Assembly: GCF_000455345.1 (NCBI RefSeq)
Contig: NZ_HG315690.1
Coordinates: forward strand, 2,493,360-2,557,359
Reading direction: 5' to 3'
Length of the DNA: 64,000 nucleotides
Source: Halopiger goleimassiliensis
Lineage (GTDB): Archaea > Halobacteriota > Halobacteria > Halobacteriales > Natrialbaceae
Shown one piece after another: positions 7,606-17,075 of the stretch (position 1 is its first letter; the number at the start of each line of letters is the position of its first letter). The notes beneath the pieces were generated by a model, which was not told the origin of the DNA, did no database searches, and saw nothing but the letters and a program-made list of their open reading frames with translations. The translations under genes and the position numbers were made by a program.

Positions 7606-9417
7606 ATGAGCGAACGCGCAACACCGGTGACACAACCAGACGCGGACGAACAGGGCGACGAGGAACCGATCACCGACAGCGCGGCACCCGACGCCGCGAC
7701 CGAGTCCGAGACGGACGCCGCGCCCGAACCCGTTACGACGGGCGCTGAGGCGGTCGTCCGCGCCCTCGAGAACGCGGGCGTGGAGTACGCCTTCGGCGTC
7801 CAGGGCGGGGCGATCATGCCCGTCTACGACTCGCTGTACGACTCCGAGGTCTACCACGTGACGATGGCCCACGAGCAGGGCGCGGCCCACGCGGCCGACG
7901 CCTACGGCATCGTCTCGGGCGACCCGGGCGTCTGTCTCGCGACCTCCGGCCCGGGGGCAACGAACCTCGTGACCGGAATCGCCGACGCCGACATGGACTC
8001 GGACCCGCTGGTCGCGCTGACCGGCCAGGTCCCGACGGAGTTCGTCGGCAACGACGCGTTCCAGGAGACGGACACGACGGGCGTCACGACGCCGATCACG
8101 AAGGACAACACCTTCGCGAGCGATCCCGACCGGGTCGGCGACGACGTGGGCGAGGCGTTCGCGCTCGCCCGCGAGGGCCGACCGGGACCGACGCTCGTGG
8201 ACCTGCCCAAGGACGTCACCAAGGCCGACACCGACCGCGAACCGGACGAACCGCGGACGCCCGACACCTACCACGTCCAGGAACGGGCCGACCCCGAGAT
8301 CGTCGCGGCCGCGGCCGAGCGAATCGAGAACGCCCGCAAGCCGGTCATGCTACTGGGCGGCGGCGTCATCAAGGGCGAGGCCAGCGACGTCTGCCGGGAG
8401 TTCGCCATCGAACACGAGATTCCGGTCATCACGACGATGCCCGGCCTCGGCTCGTTCCCCGAGGATCACGAACTCTCGCTCGAGATGGCGGGGATGCACG
8501 GCACCGGTTACGCCAACATGGCGATCACCCACTGCGATACGCTGCTCGCCGTCGGCACCCGGTTCGACGACCGCCTCACCGGCGGCATCGAGACCTTCGC
8601 GCCCGACGCGGAACTCATCCACGTCGACATCGACCCCGCCGAGATCAGCAAGAACATCCACGCGGACTACCCGCTGGTCGGCGACGCCGGCACGGTCGTC
8701 TCCCAGCTAGCGGAGGCGGTCGACTCCTCGCCCGAGGCCACGAAGTGGCGCGCCCAGTGCCAGCAGTGGAAGTCCGACTACTCGATGGCCTACGACGCGC
8801 CCGAGGACGAACCGATCCAGCCGGAGTTCGTCGTCGAAGCACTCGACGAGGCGACCGACGACGACACCATCGTGACGACCGGCGTCGGCCAACACCAGAT
8901 GTGGGCCTGCCAGTACTGGACCTTCACCGAGCCCCGCACGTGGGTCTCGAGCCACGGGCTGGGGACGATGGGGTACGGACTGCCGGCGGCCATCGGCGCG
9001 CGACTCGCGGCCGACGACGACCAGGACGTCGTCTGCGTCGACGGCGACGGCTCGTTCCTGATGACGATGCAGGAACTGTCCGTCGCGGTCCGTGAGAACT
9101 TAGACATCACCGTCGCGGTGCTCAACAACGAGTACATCGGGATGGTCCGCCAGTGGCAGGACGCCTTCTTCGAGGGCCGTCACGCCGCCTCGGACTACAA
9201 CTGGATGCCCGAGTTCGACAAACTCGCCGAGGCCTTCGGCACACAGGGGTACCGCATCGACGACTACGACGAGGTCGCCGACACCATCGAGGACGCCATC
9301 GCGTACGACGGCCCGTCGGTCATCGACGTCCACATCGACCCGCAGGCCAACGTCTACCCGATGGTGCCAAGCGGCGGCGACAACGGACAGTTCGCACTGA
9401 CGGAGGACCAGCTATGA
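7606..9417 (+). CDS. ilvB: Acetolactate synthase large subunit
   Basis: 603 residues. The enzyme joins two pyruvates (or pyruvate and 2-oxobutyrate) using thiamine diphosphate, the first common step to valine/leucine and isoleucine. Visible: an acidic N-terminal tail of ~45 residues, the GAEAVVRALENAGVEYAFG opening, the catalytic-Glu loop in MAHEQGAAHAADAYG, the GPGATN region, and the ThDP motif beginning GDGSFLMTMQEL near residue 480 and ending at NN (VLNNEYIGM). Length is normal for the family plus the tail. Its stop overlaps the ilvN start (ATGA), so the two subunits are probably translationally coupled. Confidence 0.97.
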   Translation: MSERATPVTQPDADEQGDEEPITDSAAPDAATESETDAAPEPVTTGAEAVVRALENAGVEYAFGVQGGAIMPVYDSLYDSEVYHVTMAHEQGAAHAADAYGIVSGDPGVCLATSGPGATNLVTGIADADMDSDPLVALTGQVPTEFVGNDAFQETDTTGVTTPITKDNTFASDPDRVGDDVGEAFALAREGRPGPTLVDLPKDVTKADTDREPDEPRTPDTYHVQERADPEIVAAAAERIENARKPVMLLGGGVIKGEASDVCREFAIEHEIPVITTMPGLGSFPEDHELSLEMAGMHGTGYANMAITHCDTLLAVGTRFDDRLTGGIETFAPDAELIHVDIDPAEISKNIHADYPLVGDAGTVVSQLAEAVDSSPEATKWRAQCQQWKSDYSMAYDAPEDEPIQPEFVVEALDEATDDDTIVTTGVGQHQMWACQYWTFTEPRTWVSSHGLGTMGYGLPAAIGARLAADDDQDVVCVDGDGSFLMTMQELSVAVRENLDITVAVLNNEYIGMVRQWQDAFFEGRHAASDYNWMPEFDKLAEAFGTQGYRIDDYDEVADTIEDAIAYDGPSVIDVHIDPQANVYPMVPSGGDNGQFALTEDQL

Positions 9418-10094
9418 GCGGAAACGAACGAAAGCGCGGACTCGAAGGACCGCCGCCGGAGGAGCGCCCGACGCCCGAGGGCCGGCGCAACAAGCAGGGC
9501 ATTCGCATCGACCCCGAGGTCGAGGCGACCCACGAACCGCGCCGGACGGTCATCTCCGCGCTGGTCGAACACGAACCCGGCGTGCTCTCGGACGTCTCGG
9601 GGCTGTTCTCGAGGCGACAGTTCAACATCGAGAGCCTGACGGTCGGGCCCACCGAGGACGAGGCGCTCGCGCGGATCACCCTCGTCGTCGAGGAGCCCGA
9701 CCCCGGGATCGAGCAGATCAAGAAGCAACTGCGGAAGCTGATCCCGGTCATCTCCGTCCAGGAGCTCGAGCCCGACGCGATGCGCCGGGAACTGGCGCTG
9801 ATCAAGGTCACCGCCGACCGGCCCGACCAGGTCGCCGCCGTCGCGGACATGTACGACGCGAAGACGGTCGACTCGAGCCCCAAGACGGCGACGTTCGAGG
9901 TGACCGGCAGCCGGCAGAAGATCGAGGCGGCGATCGACACCTTCGGCCAGTTCGGCATCCGCGAGATTTCCCGGACCGGGACGACGGCGCTGGCCCGCGG
10001 CACCGACGAGACGGCCGGGCCGACGCCCGCCGACGCGAGCGTACCGTCCGCCGACGAGGCGAACCAGTTTACGGAGACTGCAGACGATGACTGA
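9414..10094 (+). CDS. ilvN: Acetolactate synthase small (regulatory) subunit
   Basis: 226 residues from the ATG overlapping the ilvB stop. An N-terminal charged tail of ~40 residues precedes an ACT domain opening with [21 protein letters not shown] and [16 protein letters not shown], then the C-terminal IlvN domain ([17 protein letters not shown]...). It binds the large subunit and confers valine feedback inhibition in the family. The C-terminal tail is an acidic low-complexity extension. The ilvN stop lies 8 bases inside ilvC, so the genes are co-transcribed. Confidence 0.95.
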   Translation: MSGNERKRGLEGPPPEERPTPEGRRNKQGIRIDPEVEATHEPRRTVISALVEHEPGVLSDVSGLFSRRQFNIESLTVGPTEDEALARITLVVEEPDPGIEQIKKQLRKLIPVISVQELEPDAMRRELALIKVTADRPDQVAAVADMYDAKTVDSSPKTATFEVTGSRQKIEAAIDTFGQFGIREISRTGTTALARGTDETAGPTPADASVPSADEANQFTETADDD

Positions 10095-11139
10095 CGACTT
10101 CACCACCGAGATCTACTACGACGACGACGCGGACGTATCGACGCTGGACGACGAGACCGTGGCCGTGCTGGGCTACGGCAGCCAGGGCCACGCCCACGCG
10201 CTCAACCTGCACGACAGCGGCGTGGACGTGGTCGTCGGCCTCCGCGAGGACTCGTCCTCGCGGTCGGCCGCCGAAGCCGACGGCCTCGAGGTCGCGACGC
10301 CCGCGGAGGCGGTCGCACGGGCGACGTACGTCTCCGTCCTCGTGCCCGACACCGTCCAGCCGGCGGTCTACGAGAACGCGATCGAACCGAATCTCGAGGC
10401 AGGCGACACGCTCCAGTTCGCCCACGGGCTGAACATCCACTTCAACCAGATCGAACCGCCGGAGGACGTCGACGTGACGATGGTCGCGCCGAAGAGTCCG
10501 GGACATCTCGTCCGGCGCAACTACGAGAACGACGAGGGGACCCCCGGTCTGCTGGCGGTCTACCAGGATACGACTGGCGACGCCGAGGAGCGCGCCCTCG
10601 CGTACGCGAAGGGGATCGGCTGTACCCGCGCGGGCGTCATCGAGACGACGTTCCAGGAGGAGGTCGAGTCCGACCTCTTCGGCGAGCAGGCCGTCCTCTG
10701 TGGCGGCGTCACCGCGCTGGTCAAGCACGGCTACGAGACGCTCGTCGACGCGGGCTACTCGCCCGAGATCGCCTACTTCGAGTGTCTGAACGAGCTGAAA
10801 CTGATCGTCGACCTGATGTACGAGGGCGGGCTCGGCGAGATGTGGGACTCCGTGAGCGATACCGCCGAGTACGGCGGCCTCTCCCGGGGCGAAGAGATCG
10901 TCGACGAGACGGTCCGCGAGAACATGGAGGAGACCCTCGAGGAGATCCAGCAGGGCGAGTTCACCCGCGAGTGGGTGCTCGAGAACCAGGCCGGTCGCCC
11001 GAGCTACACGCAGCTTCGGGAAGCGGAGAAGAACCACGAGATCGAGGACGTCGGCGAGCGACTGCGCGAGCTGTTCGCGTGGGCAGCGGAACAGGAGACC
11101 GAAGACGACGACTCCGTCCGCGTGCAGGCGGACGACTGA
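10087..11139 (+). CDS. ilvC: Ketol-acid reductoisomerase
   Basis: 350 residues, the length of class I enzymes. It isomerises and reduces 2-acetolactate with NADPH. The Rossmann motif [10 protein letters not shown] is at residues 29-38; the following loop ([16 protein letters not shown]) is the cofactor-specificity region. Later blocks include [29 protein letters not shown] and [19 protein letters not shown], which hold the magnesium-binding acids. It overlaps ilvN and is followed by the small 91-aa gene after 27 bases. Confidence 0.97.
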   Translation: MTDDFTTEIYYDDDADVSTLDDETVAVLGYGSQGHAHALNLHDSGVDVVVGLREDSSSRSAAEADGLEVATPAEAVARATYVSVLVPDTVQPAVYENAIEPNLEAGDTLQFAHGLNIHFNQIEPPEDVDVTMVAPKSPGHLVRRNYENDEGTPGLLAVYQDTTGDAEERALAYAKGIGCTRAGVIETTFQEEVESDLFGEQAVLCGGVTALVKHGYETLVDAGYSPEIAYFECLNELKLIVDLMYEGGLGEMWDSVSDTAEYGGLSRGEEIVDETVRENMEETLEEIQQGEFTREWVLENQAGRPSYTQLREAEKNHEIEDVGERLRELFAWAAEQETEDDDSVRVQADD

Positions 11140-11166
11140 CCGAAACAGGATACCGACCGACACACC

Positions 11167-11442
11167 ATGACAGACGACGACACGACAGACACGATGGCGG
11201 ACGTTAGCCACACCCACCCCTACACGGGGGAGACGGCTGGCCGACTGTTCAGTCGCGGCCCGACGGTCGCCGCCGATGGGGGGACCCCGGCCGGCGAGCG
11301 CGCCGCGACCGACGCGGAGGAACCGGACGAGGAACGAACGATGGCGGACGTCGATCACACGCCGCCGCACGACGCCGACGACGCGAACCGCGTGTTCGAA
11401 CGCGGGAAGCGTCGCTCCGGACCGGTAGAGGACGCAGAATGA
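11167..11442 (+). CDS. Small protein with an internal duplication, between ilvC and leuC
   Basis: 91 residues, very acidic and hydrophilic, no membrane segment. It is built of two related halves: [22 protein letters not shown] and [22 protein letters not shown] share a MADV-x-HT-x-P start and an (L/V)F-x-RG end. The linker between them is low-complexity. It sits inside the operon, and its stop overlaps the leuC start by 4 bases (ATGA), so it is surely co-expressed with the leucine genes. I do not know a function; a small partner of the dehydratase or reductoisomerase is one guess. Confidence 0.8.
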   Translation: MTDDDTTDTMADVSHTHPYTGETAGRLFSRGPTVAADGGTPAGERAATDAEEPDEERTMADVDHTPPHDADDANRVFERGKRRSGPVEDAE

Positions 11443-12860
11443 GCGAGGGTACACTGTACGACAAGGTCTGGGACCGCCACACGGTCACGACGCTGCCGAC
11501 GGGACAGGACCAGCTGTTCGTCGGCCTCCACCTCATCCACGAGGTAACCAGCCCGCAGGCCTTCGGCATGCTGCGCGAGCGGGACCTCGAGGTCGCCTAC
11601 CCCGAACTCACCCACGCGACCGTCGACCACATCGTGCCGACGGCCGACCAGTCCCGTCCCTACAGCGACGACGCGGCCGAGGAGATGATGTCCGAACTCG
11701 AGAAGAACGTCCGCGAAGCGGGCATCGACTTTTCGGACCCGACGACGGGCGACCAGGGCATCGTCCACGTCATCGGCCCCGAGCAGGGCCTCACACAACC
11801 GGGCAAGACGATCGTCTGTGGGGACAGCCACACCTCCACCCACGGGGCCTTCGGCGCGCTCGCGTTCGGAATCGGCACCAGCCAGATCCGGGACGTGCTC
11901 GCGACGGGCACCGTCGCCATGGAGAAACAGAAAGTACGGAAGATTCAGGTCGACGGCGAACTCGGCGAGGGCGTCGAGGCGAAAGACGTCATCCTCGAGA
12001 TCATCCGCCGACTCGGCACCGAGGGCGGCGTCGGCTACGTCTACGAGTACGCCGGCTCCGCCATCGAGTCGCTGGGCATGGAAGGACGGATGTCCATCTG
12101 TAACATGTCCATCGAGGGCGGGGCCCGCGCGGGCTACGTCAATCCCGACGAGACCACCTACGAGTGGCTCGCGGAGACCGACTACTTCCAGGAGAATCCC
12201 GACCGGTTCGAGGAACTGAAGCCCTACTGGGAGTCGATCCGATCGGACGAGGACGCCGAGTACGACGACGTCGTCACCATCGACGCCGACGAACTCGAGC
12301 CCGTCGTGACGTGGGGCACCACGCCCGGCCAGGGAATCGGCATCGCGGACCCCATCCCGGCCCCCGAGGACCTGCCCGCGGACAAGCAGGACACCGCGCG
12401 ACGCGCCCAGGAACACATGCGCGTCGAGCCCGGCGACACGATGGAGGGCTACGACATCGACGTCGCCTTCCTCGGCTCCTGTACGAACGCCCGTCTGCCG
12501 GACCTGCGACGGGCCGCGGCGATCGTCGAGGGCCGCGAGGTCCACGACGACGTCCGCGCGATGGTCGTCCCCGGCAGCCAGCGCGTCCAGGAGGCCGCCG
12601 AAGAAGAGGGCCTGCGCGAGGTCTTCGAGGAAGCCGGCTTCGAGTGGCGCAACGCCGGCTGTTCGATGTGTCTGGGCATGAACGAGGACCAGCTCGAGGG
12701 GGACGAGGCGTGTGCCTCCTCCTCGAACCGGAACTTCATCGGCCGCCAGGGCAGCAAGGACGGCCGCACCGTGTTGATGAACCCGCAGATGGTCGCCGCG
12801 GCGGCGATCGAAGGCGAGGTTACCGACGTTCGCGAGATGAAGGAGGTGCAGACGGTATGA
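11439..12860 (+). CDS. leuC: 3-isopropylmalate dehydratase large subunit
   Basis: 473 residues. With LeuD it isomerises 2- to 3-isopropylmalate. The aconitase-type 4Fe-4S ligands are visible: Cys348 in GSCTNARL and Cys408/Cys411 in CSMCLGMN. Other family blocks are [17 protein letters not shown] near the N-terminus and [23 protein letters not shown]. It lies in the cytoplasm, is coupled to the small gene before it, and its stop overlaps the leuD start (ATGA). Confidence 0.97.
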   Translation: MSEGTLYDKVWDRHTVTTLPTGQDQLFVGLHLIHEVTSPQAFGMLRERDLEVAYPELTHATVDHIVPTADQSRPYSDDAAEEMMSELEKNVREAGIDFSDPTTGDQGIVHVIGPEQGLTQPGKTIVCGDSHTSTHGAFGALAFGIGTSQIRDVLATGTVAMEKQKVRKIQVDGELGEGVEAKDVILEIIRRLGTEGGVGYVYEYAGSAIESLGMEGRMSICNMSIEGGARAGYVNPDETTYEWLAETDYFQENPDRFEELKPYWESIRSDEDAEYDDVVTIDADELEPVVTWGTTPGQGIGIADPIPAPEDLPADKQDTARRAQEHMRVEPGDTMEGYDIDVAFLGSCTNARLPDLRRAAAIVEGREVHDDVRAMVVPGSQRVQEAAEEEGLREVFEEAGFEWRNAGCSMCLGMNEDQLEGDEACASSSNRNFIGRQGSKDGRTVLMNPQMVAAAAIEGEVTDVREMKEVQTV

Positions 12861-13588
12861 CGCGCGAGACCGACCAGCGGGAGGTCTCGGGACGAGCGAG
12901 CGGGGAGGAACGACCCGGGAGCGCCGCCGAGGTTCGGGAGGTCCGAACCGACGGCGGTGACGAAATCGAGATTCCGGAGGTCGACTACGTCTCGGGGTCG
13001 GGCATTCCGGTCCGCGGGAACGACATCGACACCGACCAGATCATCCCCGCACGGTTCATGAAGGTCGTCACCTTCGACGGCCTGGGCGAGTTCGCCTTCT
13101 TCGACCAGCGCTTCGACGAGAACGACGATCCGAAGGAGCACCCGTTCAACGAGGAGCAGTTCCAGGACTCCTCGGTGATGGTCGTCAACAGCAACTTCGG
13201 CTGTGGCTCCTCGCGCGAGCACGCGCCCCAGGCCCTGATGCGCTGGGGCATCGACGCGATCGTCGGCGAGAGCTTCGCCGAGATCTTCGCGGGCAACTGC
13301 CTCGCGCTCGGCATCCCGACCGTCACGGCCGACAGCGAGACCGTCGAGGAACTGCAGGACTGGGTCGACGAGCACCCCGACGAGGAGATCGAGATCGACG
13401 TCGAGAGCGAGACGGTCACCTACGGTGACACCACCATCGACGTCACCGTCGACGACGCCCAGCGCAAGGCGCTCGTCGAGGGCGTCTGGGACACCACCGC
13501 GCTGATGAAGTCCAACGCGGGCGAGGTGCGCAAGACGGCCCAGGACCTGCCGTACGTCGAGAACTCGGCGATTCCGGAAGCCGAGTGA
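12857..13588 (+). CDS. leuD: 3-isopropylmalate dehydratase small subunit
   Basis: 243 residues. The swivel domain of the dehydratase: [30 protein letters not shown] (active-site loop) and [14 protein letters not shown] are all typical. The first ~45 residues are an acidic/charged extension beyond the usual ~200-residue family length; an internal start nearer the conserved part is possible, but the ATG overlapping the leuC stop is the natural coupled start. After leuD the operon seems to end; a T-rich stretch (ctcgttttccgt) lies near 13640. Confidence 0.96.
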   Translation: MTRETDQREVSGRASGEERPGSAAEVREVRTDGGDEIEIPEVDYVSGSGIPVRGNDIDTDQIIPARFMKVVTFDGLGEFAFFDQRFDENDDPKEHPFNEEQFQDSSVMVVNSNFGCGSSREHAPQALMRWGIDAIVGESFAEIFAGNCLALGIPTVTADSETVEELQDWVDEHPDEEIEIDVESETVTYGDTTIDVTVDDAQRKALVEGVWDTTALMKSNAGEVRKTAQDLPYVENSAIPEAE

Positions 13589-13711
13589 TTCCGTCGCTCG
13601 AAGACGGAGTCTCGGCGCTCGCCACGACTCGAGGCGCGCTCGTTTTCCGTAACTACAAGCGTCGTTTCACCTAGCGTAACGGATTATCCGGTCGCCCGAC
13701 AGGATAGGAGT

Positions 13712-15427
13712 ATGCCCTCCGATCGACGACGGTTCCTGACGCTCTGTACCGCCGCTTCGAGCGCCGCGCTGGCCGGCTGTTCGGCCGTCACGAACCGAAT
13801 CCCGTGGACCCGAAGCGGAGACGGCGTGGACGACTGGCAGTACTCGCCGCCCGAGGAATCCGACGGCTGGCACTTCGGGGGGACCGACGACGCCCTCGAG
13901 GTGAACGAGGAGGCAGCTACCGGGGGCGACGAAATGATCGGGCTGTCGGCCGGCGGCGCAGCGGACGTCGGGACCTTCAGACGGAACGTCTACGAGGGGT
14001 ACCTGCCGATTCCCGAGAGCATGGCCGACGAGGGGCTGTTCCACGAGTACTACTTCGACACCGGTGGCGACGGCTCCTGCGAGTCGCTGTTCTGTCCGAC
14101 GTACACGCCGGCGGCGTCGCCGGACCCGCTCTCGGGCGAGACCGAACGGTACCTCTCGGTCGGGCTGGACTCCGGGCTCTCGCAGTCGGCGTTCGAGCGG
14201 CCGCCGCTGAACCTCGTGATCGTCCTCGACATCTCGGGGTCGATGAGCGCGAGTTTCAGCGACTACTACTACGACGCCTACGGCAACGAACGCGAACCCG
14301 ACGGCGACACGAGTCGGCCGAAGATGGACGTCGCGAAGGACGCGCTGGTCGCGATGACCCGCCACCTCCGCCCGGAGGACCGGTTGGGCGTCGTCCTCTT
14401 CAATCAGGAGGCCCACCTGGCCAAACCCCTCCGCGCGGTCGAAGACACGGACATGGACGCCATCCGGGGCCACATCCGGGAGGACGTTCGAGCCACGGGT
14501 GGCACCAACGTCTCGGCCGGGATGGAACGCAGCGCGGACCTCGTCGCGGAGCACGTCGACGCGGACCGCGACGAGTACGAGACCCGTTCGGTCCTCATCA
14601 CCGACGCACAGACCAACGTGGGCGAGACCGACGCCGACGAACTCCGCGGGAGCCTCGAGGAAAACGCCGAAGCGGGCCACCACACGACGGTGATCGGCGT
14701 CGGCGTCGATTTCAACGCCGATCTGATCGACCAGATCACGGCCGTCCGCGGCGCGAACTACTACAGCGTCCACTCCGCGGACGAGTTCGAGGAACGCATG
14801 GACGAGGGGTTCGAGTACATGGTGACGCCGCTCGTGTACGACCTCTCGCTGGAACTCGAGGCCGAGGGCTACGAGATCAGCCGGGTGTACGGTTCGGACG
14901 CCGCCGACGAGGCGACCGGCGAACTGATGCGGGTCGAGACGCTGTTCCCGTCCGAGCGATCCGACGGCGAGGCGAAAGGCGGCGTCGTCCTCGTCCGGGT
15001 CGAGCGAACGAGCGTCGGGGCGGCGGACGACGCGGAACTGGCGCTCGAGGCCAGCTGGGAGACCCGCGCGGGCGAGGAGCGGTCGACGACCGAGACCGTC
15101 TCCCTGCCCGCCGGCGAGGAACAGTACGGCTCCGACGCGGTGCGGAAGGCGATCCTGCTGGCGCGAGAAGCCGACCTCCTGACGAACTGGACCGTCCACG
15201 AGCGCGAGGCGACGCTCGTCGAGGAGCGCGACGGCATCGCTACACCGCCCGCCGAGGACCGCCTCGGGAAGTGGGAACTGGAGTCGGACCCGCTGTCGGT
15301 GAGCCAGCCTTACGACGATCGCCTCGAGACGTTCCGGAACCACCTCGCGGCCGAGATGGACGCCATCGGCGACGAGACCCTCGAGCAGGAACGCGAACTG
15401 CTCGACGCGATCCTCGAGAGCGCCTGA
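13712..15427 (+). CDS. Tat-exported lipoprotein with a von Willebrand factor A domain
   Basis: 571 residues. Signal: twin arginines (DRRRFLTLC), hydrophobic stretch, lipobox LAGC, so it should be lipid-anchored outside the cell. A vWA domain starts near residue 170 with the MIDAS motif DISGSMS and continues with ALVAMTRHLRPEDRLGVVLF and a GGTNVSAGMERS block (the conserved Thr region). The C-terminal ~200 residues form a beta-rich region as in YfbK/inter-alpha-trypsin-inhibitor-like proteins. Likely a divalent-cation-dependent adhesion or assembly protein; partner unknown. Its last 33 bases recur almost exactly at 18172-18204. Confidence 0.88.
   Translation: MPSDRRRFLTLCTAASSAALAGCSAVTNRIPWTRSGDGVDDWQYSPPEESDGWHFGGTDDALEVNEEAATGGDEMIGLSAGGAADVGTFRRNVYEGYLPIPESMADEGLFHEYYFDTGGDGSCESLFCPTYTPAASPDPLSGETERYLSVGLDSGLSQSAFERPPLNLVIVLDISGSMSASFSDYYYDAYGNEREPDGDTSRPKMDVAKDALVAMTRHLRPEDRLGVVLFNQEAHLAKPLRAVEDTDMDAIRGHIREDVRATGGTNVSAGMERSADLVAEHVDADRDEYETRSVLITDAQTNVGETDADELRGSLEENAEAGHHTTVIGVGVDFNADLIDQITAVRGANYYSVHSADEFEERMDEGFEYMVTPLVYDLSLELEAEGYEISRVYGSDAADEATGELMRVETLFPSERSDGEAKGGVVLVRVERTSVGAADDAELALEASWETRAGEERSTTETVSLPAGEEQYGSDAVRKAILLAREADLLTNWTVHEREATLVEERDGIATPPAEDRLGKWELESDPLSVSQPYDDRLETFRNHLAAEMDAIGDETLEQERELLDAILESA
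15395..15427 (+). repeat. 33-bp direct repeat, copy 1 (3' end of the vWA gene)
   Basis: The last 33 bases of the vWA gene, coding for ELLDAILESA plus stop, match 18172-18204 at 31 of 33 positions. The two copies enclose ~2.7 kb that includes a decayed gene and the two GIDE-like genes. Confidence 0.6.
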
Positions 15428-15684
15428 CCGCGTCGAGACTCGACACAGACGATGCTGCAGTCGGTTCCGGACTGGTGTCTCTCTGTCTGGCTCTCGATTC
15501 GATCGTTGCTGGCGTCGGATTCGGGGCTTTTGAGGTGGCTTCCACTCGAGTGGCTATCGGCCAGAGTACCGTCGGTATAACATCCGGAAAACGGTATCTC
15601 GCCCTCCGAGTGGCTCTCAGTGCGTGTATCCTCGTCCGATGGTGATCATGGTCATCGTCTCGGTCAGCCGTACCTCACATCGGA
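15428..15684. other. Gap after the vWA gene, no intact gene
   Basis: About 260 bases. All frames are broken. A short hydrophobic frame from ATG 15640 (MVIMVIVSVS...) might be what is left of a signal peptide belonging to the remnant just downstream; this is weak. Confidence 0.3.
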
Positions 15685-16071
15685 GTGGTCGTTGAGTCCG
15701 TTGGTGCGACCGCGGTGCAGGACGCCGATGAGAGGCAATCCTCGAGGACGCCGAATCGCTCGCGGTCGCGGTCACGGACGCCCACTACGAGGTCGGAATC
15801 GAGAGCGCACCCGTCGCGGCGACCGCCCGGTACGGCACCTACACGGCCTCGTACGTCGTCGGCGGCACGTACCGTCTCGAGTCGGTCCCCCCTCGGTACG
15901 CACGACCTCCGCGTGAGTGCCTGGATACGTGTCGATGAGGAACGGTCGGTCGATCTGTCGGCCGACGACGTCGAGACGTTCTCGCTGTGGGGCGACGGGC
16001 GGTCTCGGTCACTATACGACCACGGATCGCGAACCATCGGTGACGCCACGGTTACAGTCGAGCGAGGATAG
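15685..16071 (+). pseudogene. Decayed paralogue of the downstream surface protein (carboxypeptidase-regulatory-like domain)
   Basis: Two frames must be joined to read a protein. From 15732 one frame gives EAILEDAESLAVAVTDAHYE, then the domain core through GTYTASYVVGGTYRLESVP; after the six-C run at 15887-15892 the neighbouring frame continues as LGTHDLRVSAWIRVDEERSV and on to the stop at 16069-16071. This parallels the gene at 18307: VADAHFGDGI, GTYRLENVPTGTDYALSV and the region that follows. Removing one C restores the reading. Upstream, a further shift near 15731 joins it to VVESVGATAVQDADE. Either a true pseudogene or a gene with sequencing errors in homopolymers. Confidence 0.7.
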
Positions 16072-16134
16072 GGCGACGTTCGAGGCCGCCTCGACGTCGA
16101 CAGTTTCTTGCGTCGACAGGTTCCGCTACCGACC

Positions 16135-16989
16135 ATGCCGATCGTCGCCCTGGGGAGAGCCGTGGAGTTCCTCGCTCCGGCCGTCGTGGGACTGGTCGTC
16201 GCGCTGGTGGGACTCGTCTTCGTCGGGCTCCTCCTGTTTATCGTCGGGATCGGCCTGCTGCGGATCGTCGACGGCACTCGCGGCCTCTACACCCGGGCGC
16301 ACGTGTCGACGACCGACCCGCTCGAGCCGGGCGATGCGCCCACCTCGGGACACGCGACCGTCGTCGGCCGGGCCATCCCGGCCCCGGACGGCCCGTCAGC
16401 GGCACCGTTCTCCGGCCGCGATGCGCTGGGCCACCGGTATCGCATCCGCCAGCGGACCGACGGGGTCGGCTGGTGGACCGTCGCGGACGGCGGCGAGACG
16501 GGCCGGTTCCTGCTCGAGGGACCGACCGGACGGGTTCTCGTCGAGGGTCGGGGAGCGGCACCCGACGGCATCGAGCGTCAGCAGGTTGCTGCTCACGACC
16601 CGGACGAATCGTTCGACGTCGAGGCGCGGGGCAGACTCGAGGCGTCCGCGGCGTTCGACCCCGACCTCGTCCCCCACGTCGTCGGCGAGAGCGTCAGCGA
16701 TCCGCGCCAGTACGAGGAGGGGCGACTCGAGCCCGGACAGGAGGTCTACGTCTACGGAGTCTGTCGCGACGACCACACCTACGACGCCCGGATCGACGCC
16801 GACGAGTCGGTAGCGTTCGTCGTCGACGACGACCCACCGGCGGACGCGCTGGCGGACCACGGCGTCACGTGGCGCGGGAGCCTCGGGAAGGTACTGCAGG
16901 GCGGTCTCGCGGTCGCCGTCGGCGGGTTCTTCCTGTACGTTATCGTCGTCGGCATCGGGGGCGAACTGCTCGCGTTCGCCGGCTTCTGA
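16135..16989 (+). CDS. Membrane protein with a GIDE-like domain (paralogue 1)
   Basis: 284 residues from ATG 16135. A long hydrophobic N-terminal segment (about residues 11-45) anchors it; a middle soluble domain with APDGPSAAPFSGRDALGHRY, WWTVADGGETGRFLLEGPTG and EEGRLEPGQEVYVYGV follows; a last transmembrane segment is near residues 258-278. The middle pattern resembles the GIDE/MUL1 family domain, which is also found in prokaryotic membrane proteins of unknown role; here there is no RING finger. The next gene is a shorter relative. No enzymatic function is claimed. Confidence 0.75.
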   Translation: MPIVALGRAVEFLAPAVVGLVVALVGLVFVGLLLFIVGIGLLRIVDGTRGLYTRAHVSTTDPLEPGDAPTSGHATVVGRAIPAPDGPSAAPFSGRDALGHRYRIRQRTDGVGWWTVADGGETGRFLLEGPTGRVLVEGRGAAPDGIERQQVAAHDPDESFDVEARGRLEASAAFDPDLVPHVVGESVSDPRQYEEGRLEPGQEVYVYGVCRDDHTYDARIDADESVAFVVDDDPPADALADHGVTWRGSLGKVLQGGLAVAVGGFFLYVIVVGIGGELLAFAGF

Positions 16990-17075
16990 CGGAATCCTGG
17001 AGTACAGCGGAAGGGGCGTCCGACCCACGGGGATCGATAGGAATTCCTAAGTGTTCGGTGGCGGACACCACGAGT

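Noticed and set aside
7292-7609. 105-codon frame between leuA and ilvB
   Set aside because: Composition unlike neighbouring genes; only its last 17 codons (ATG 7556) overlap ilvB in a way worth noting.
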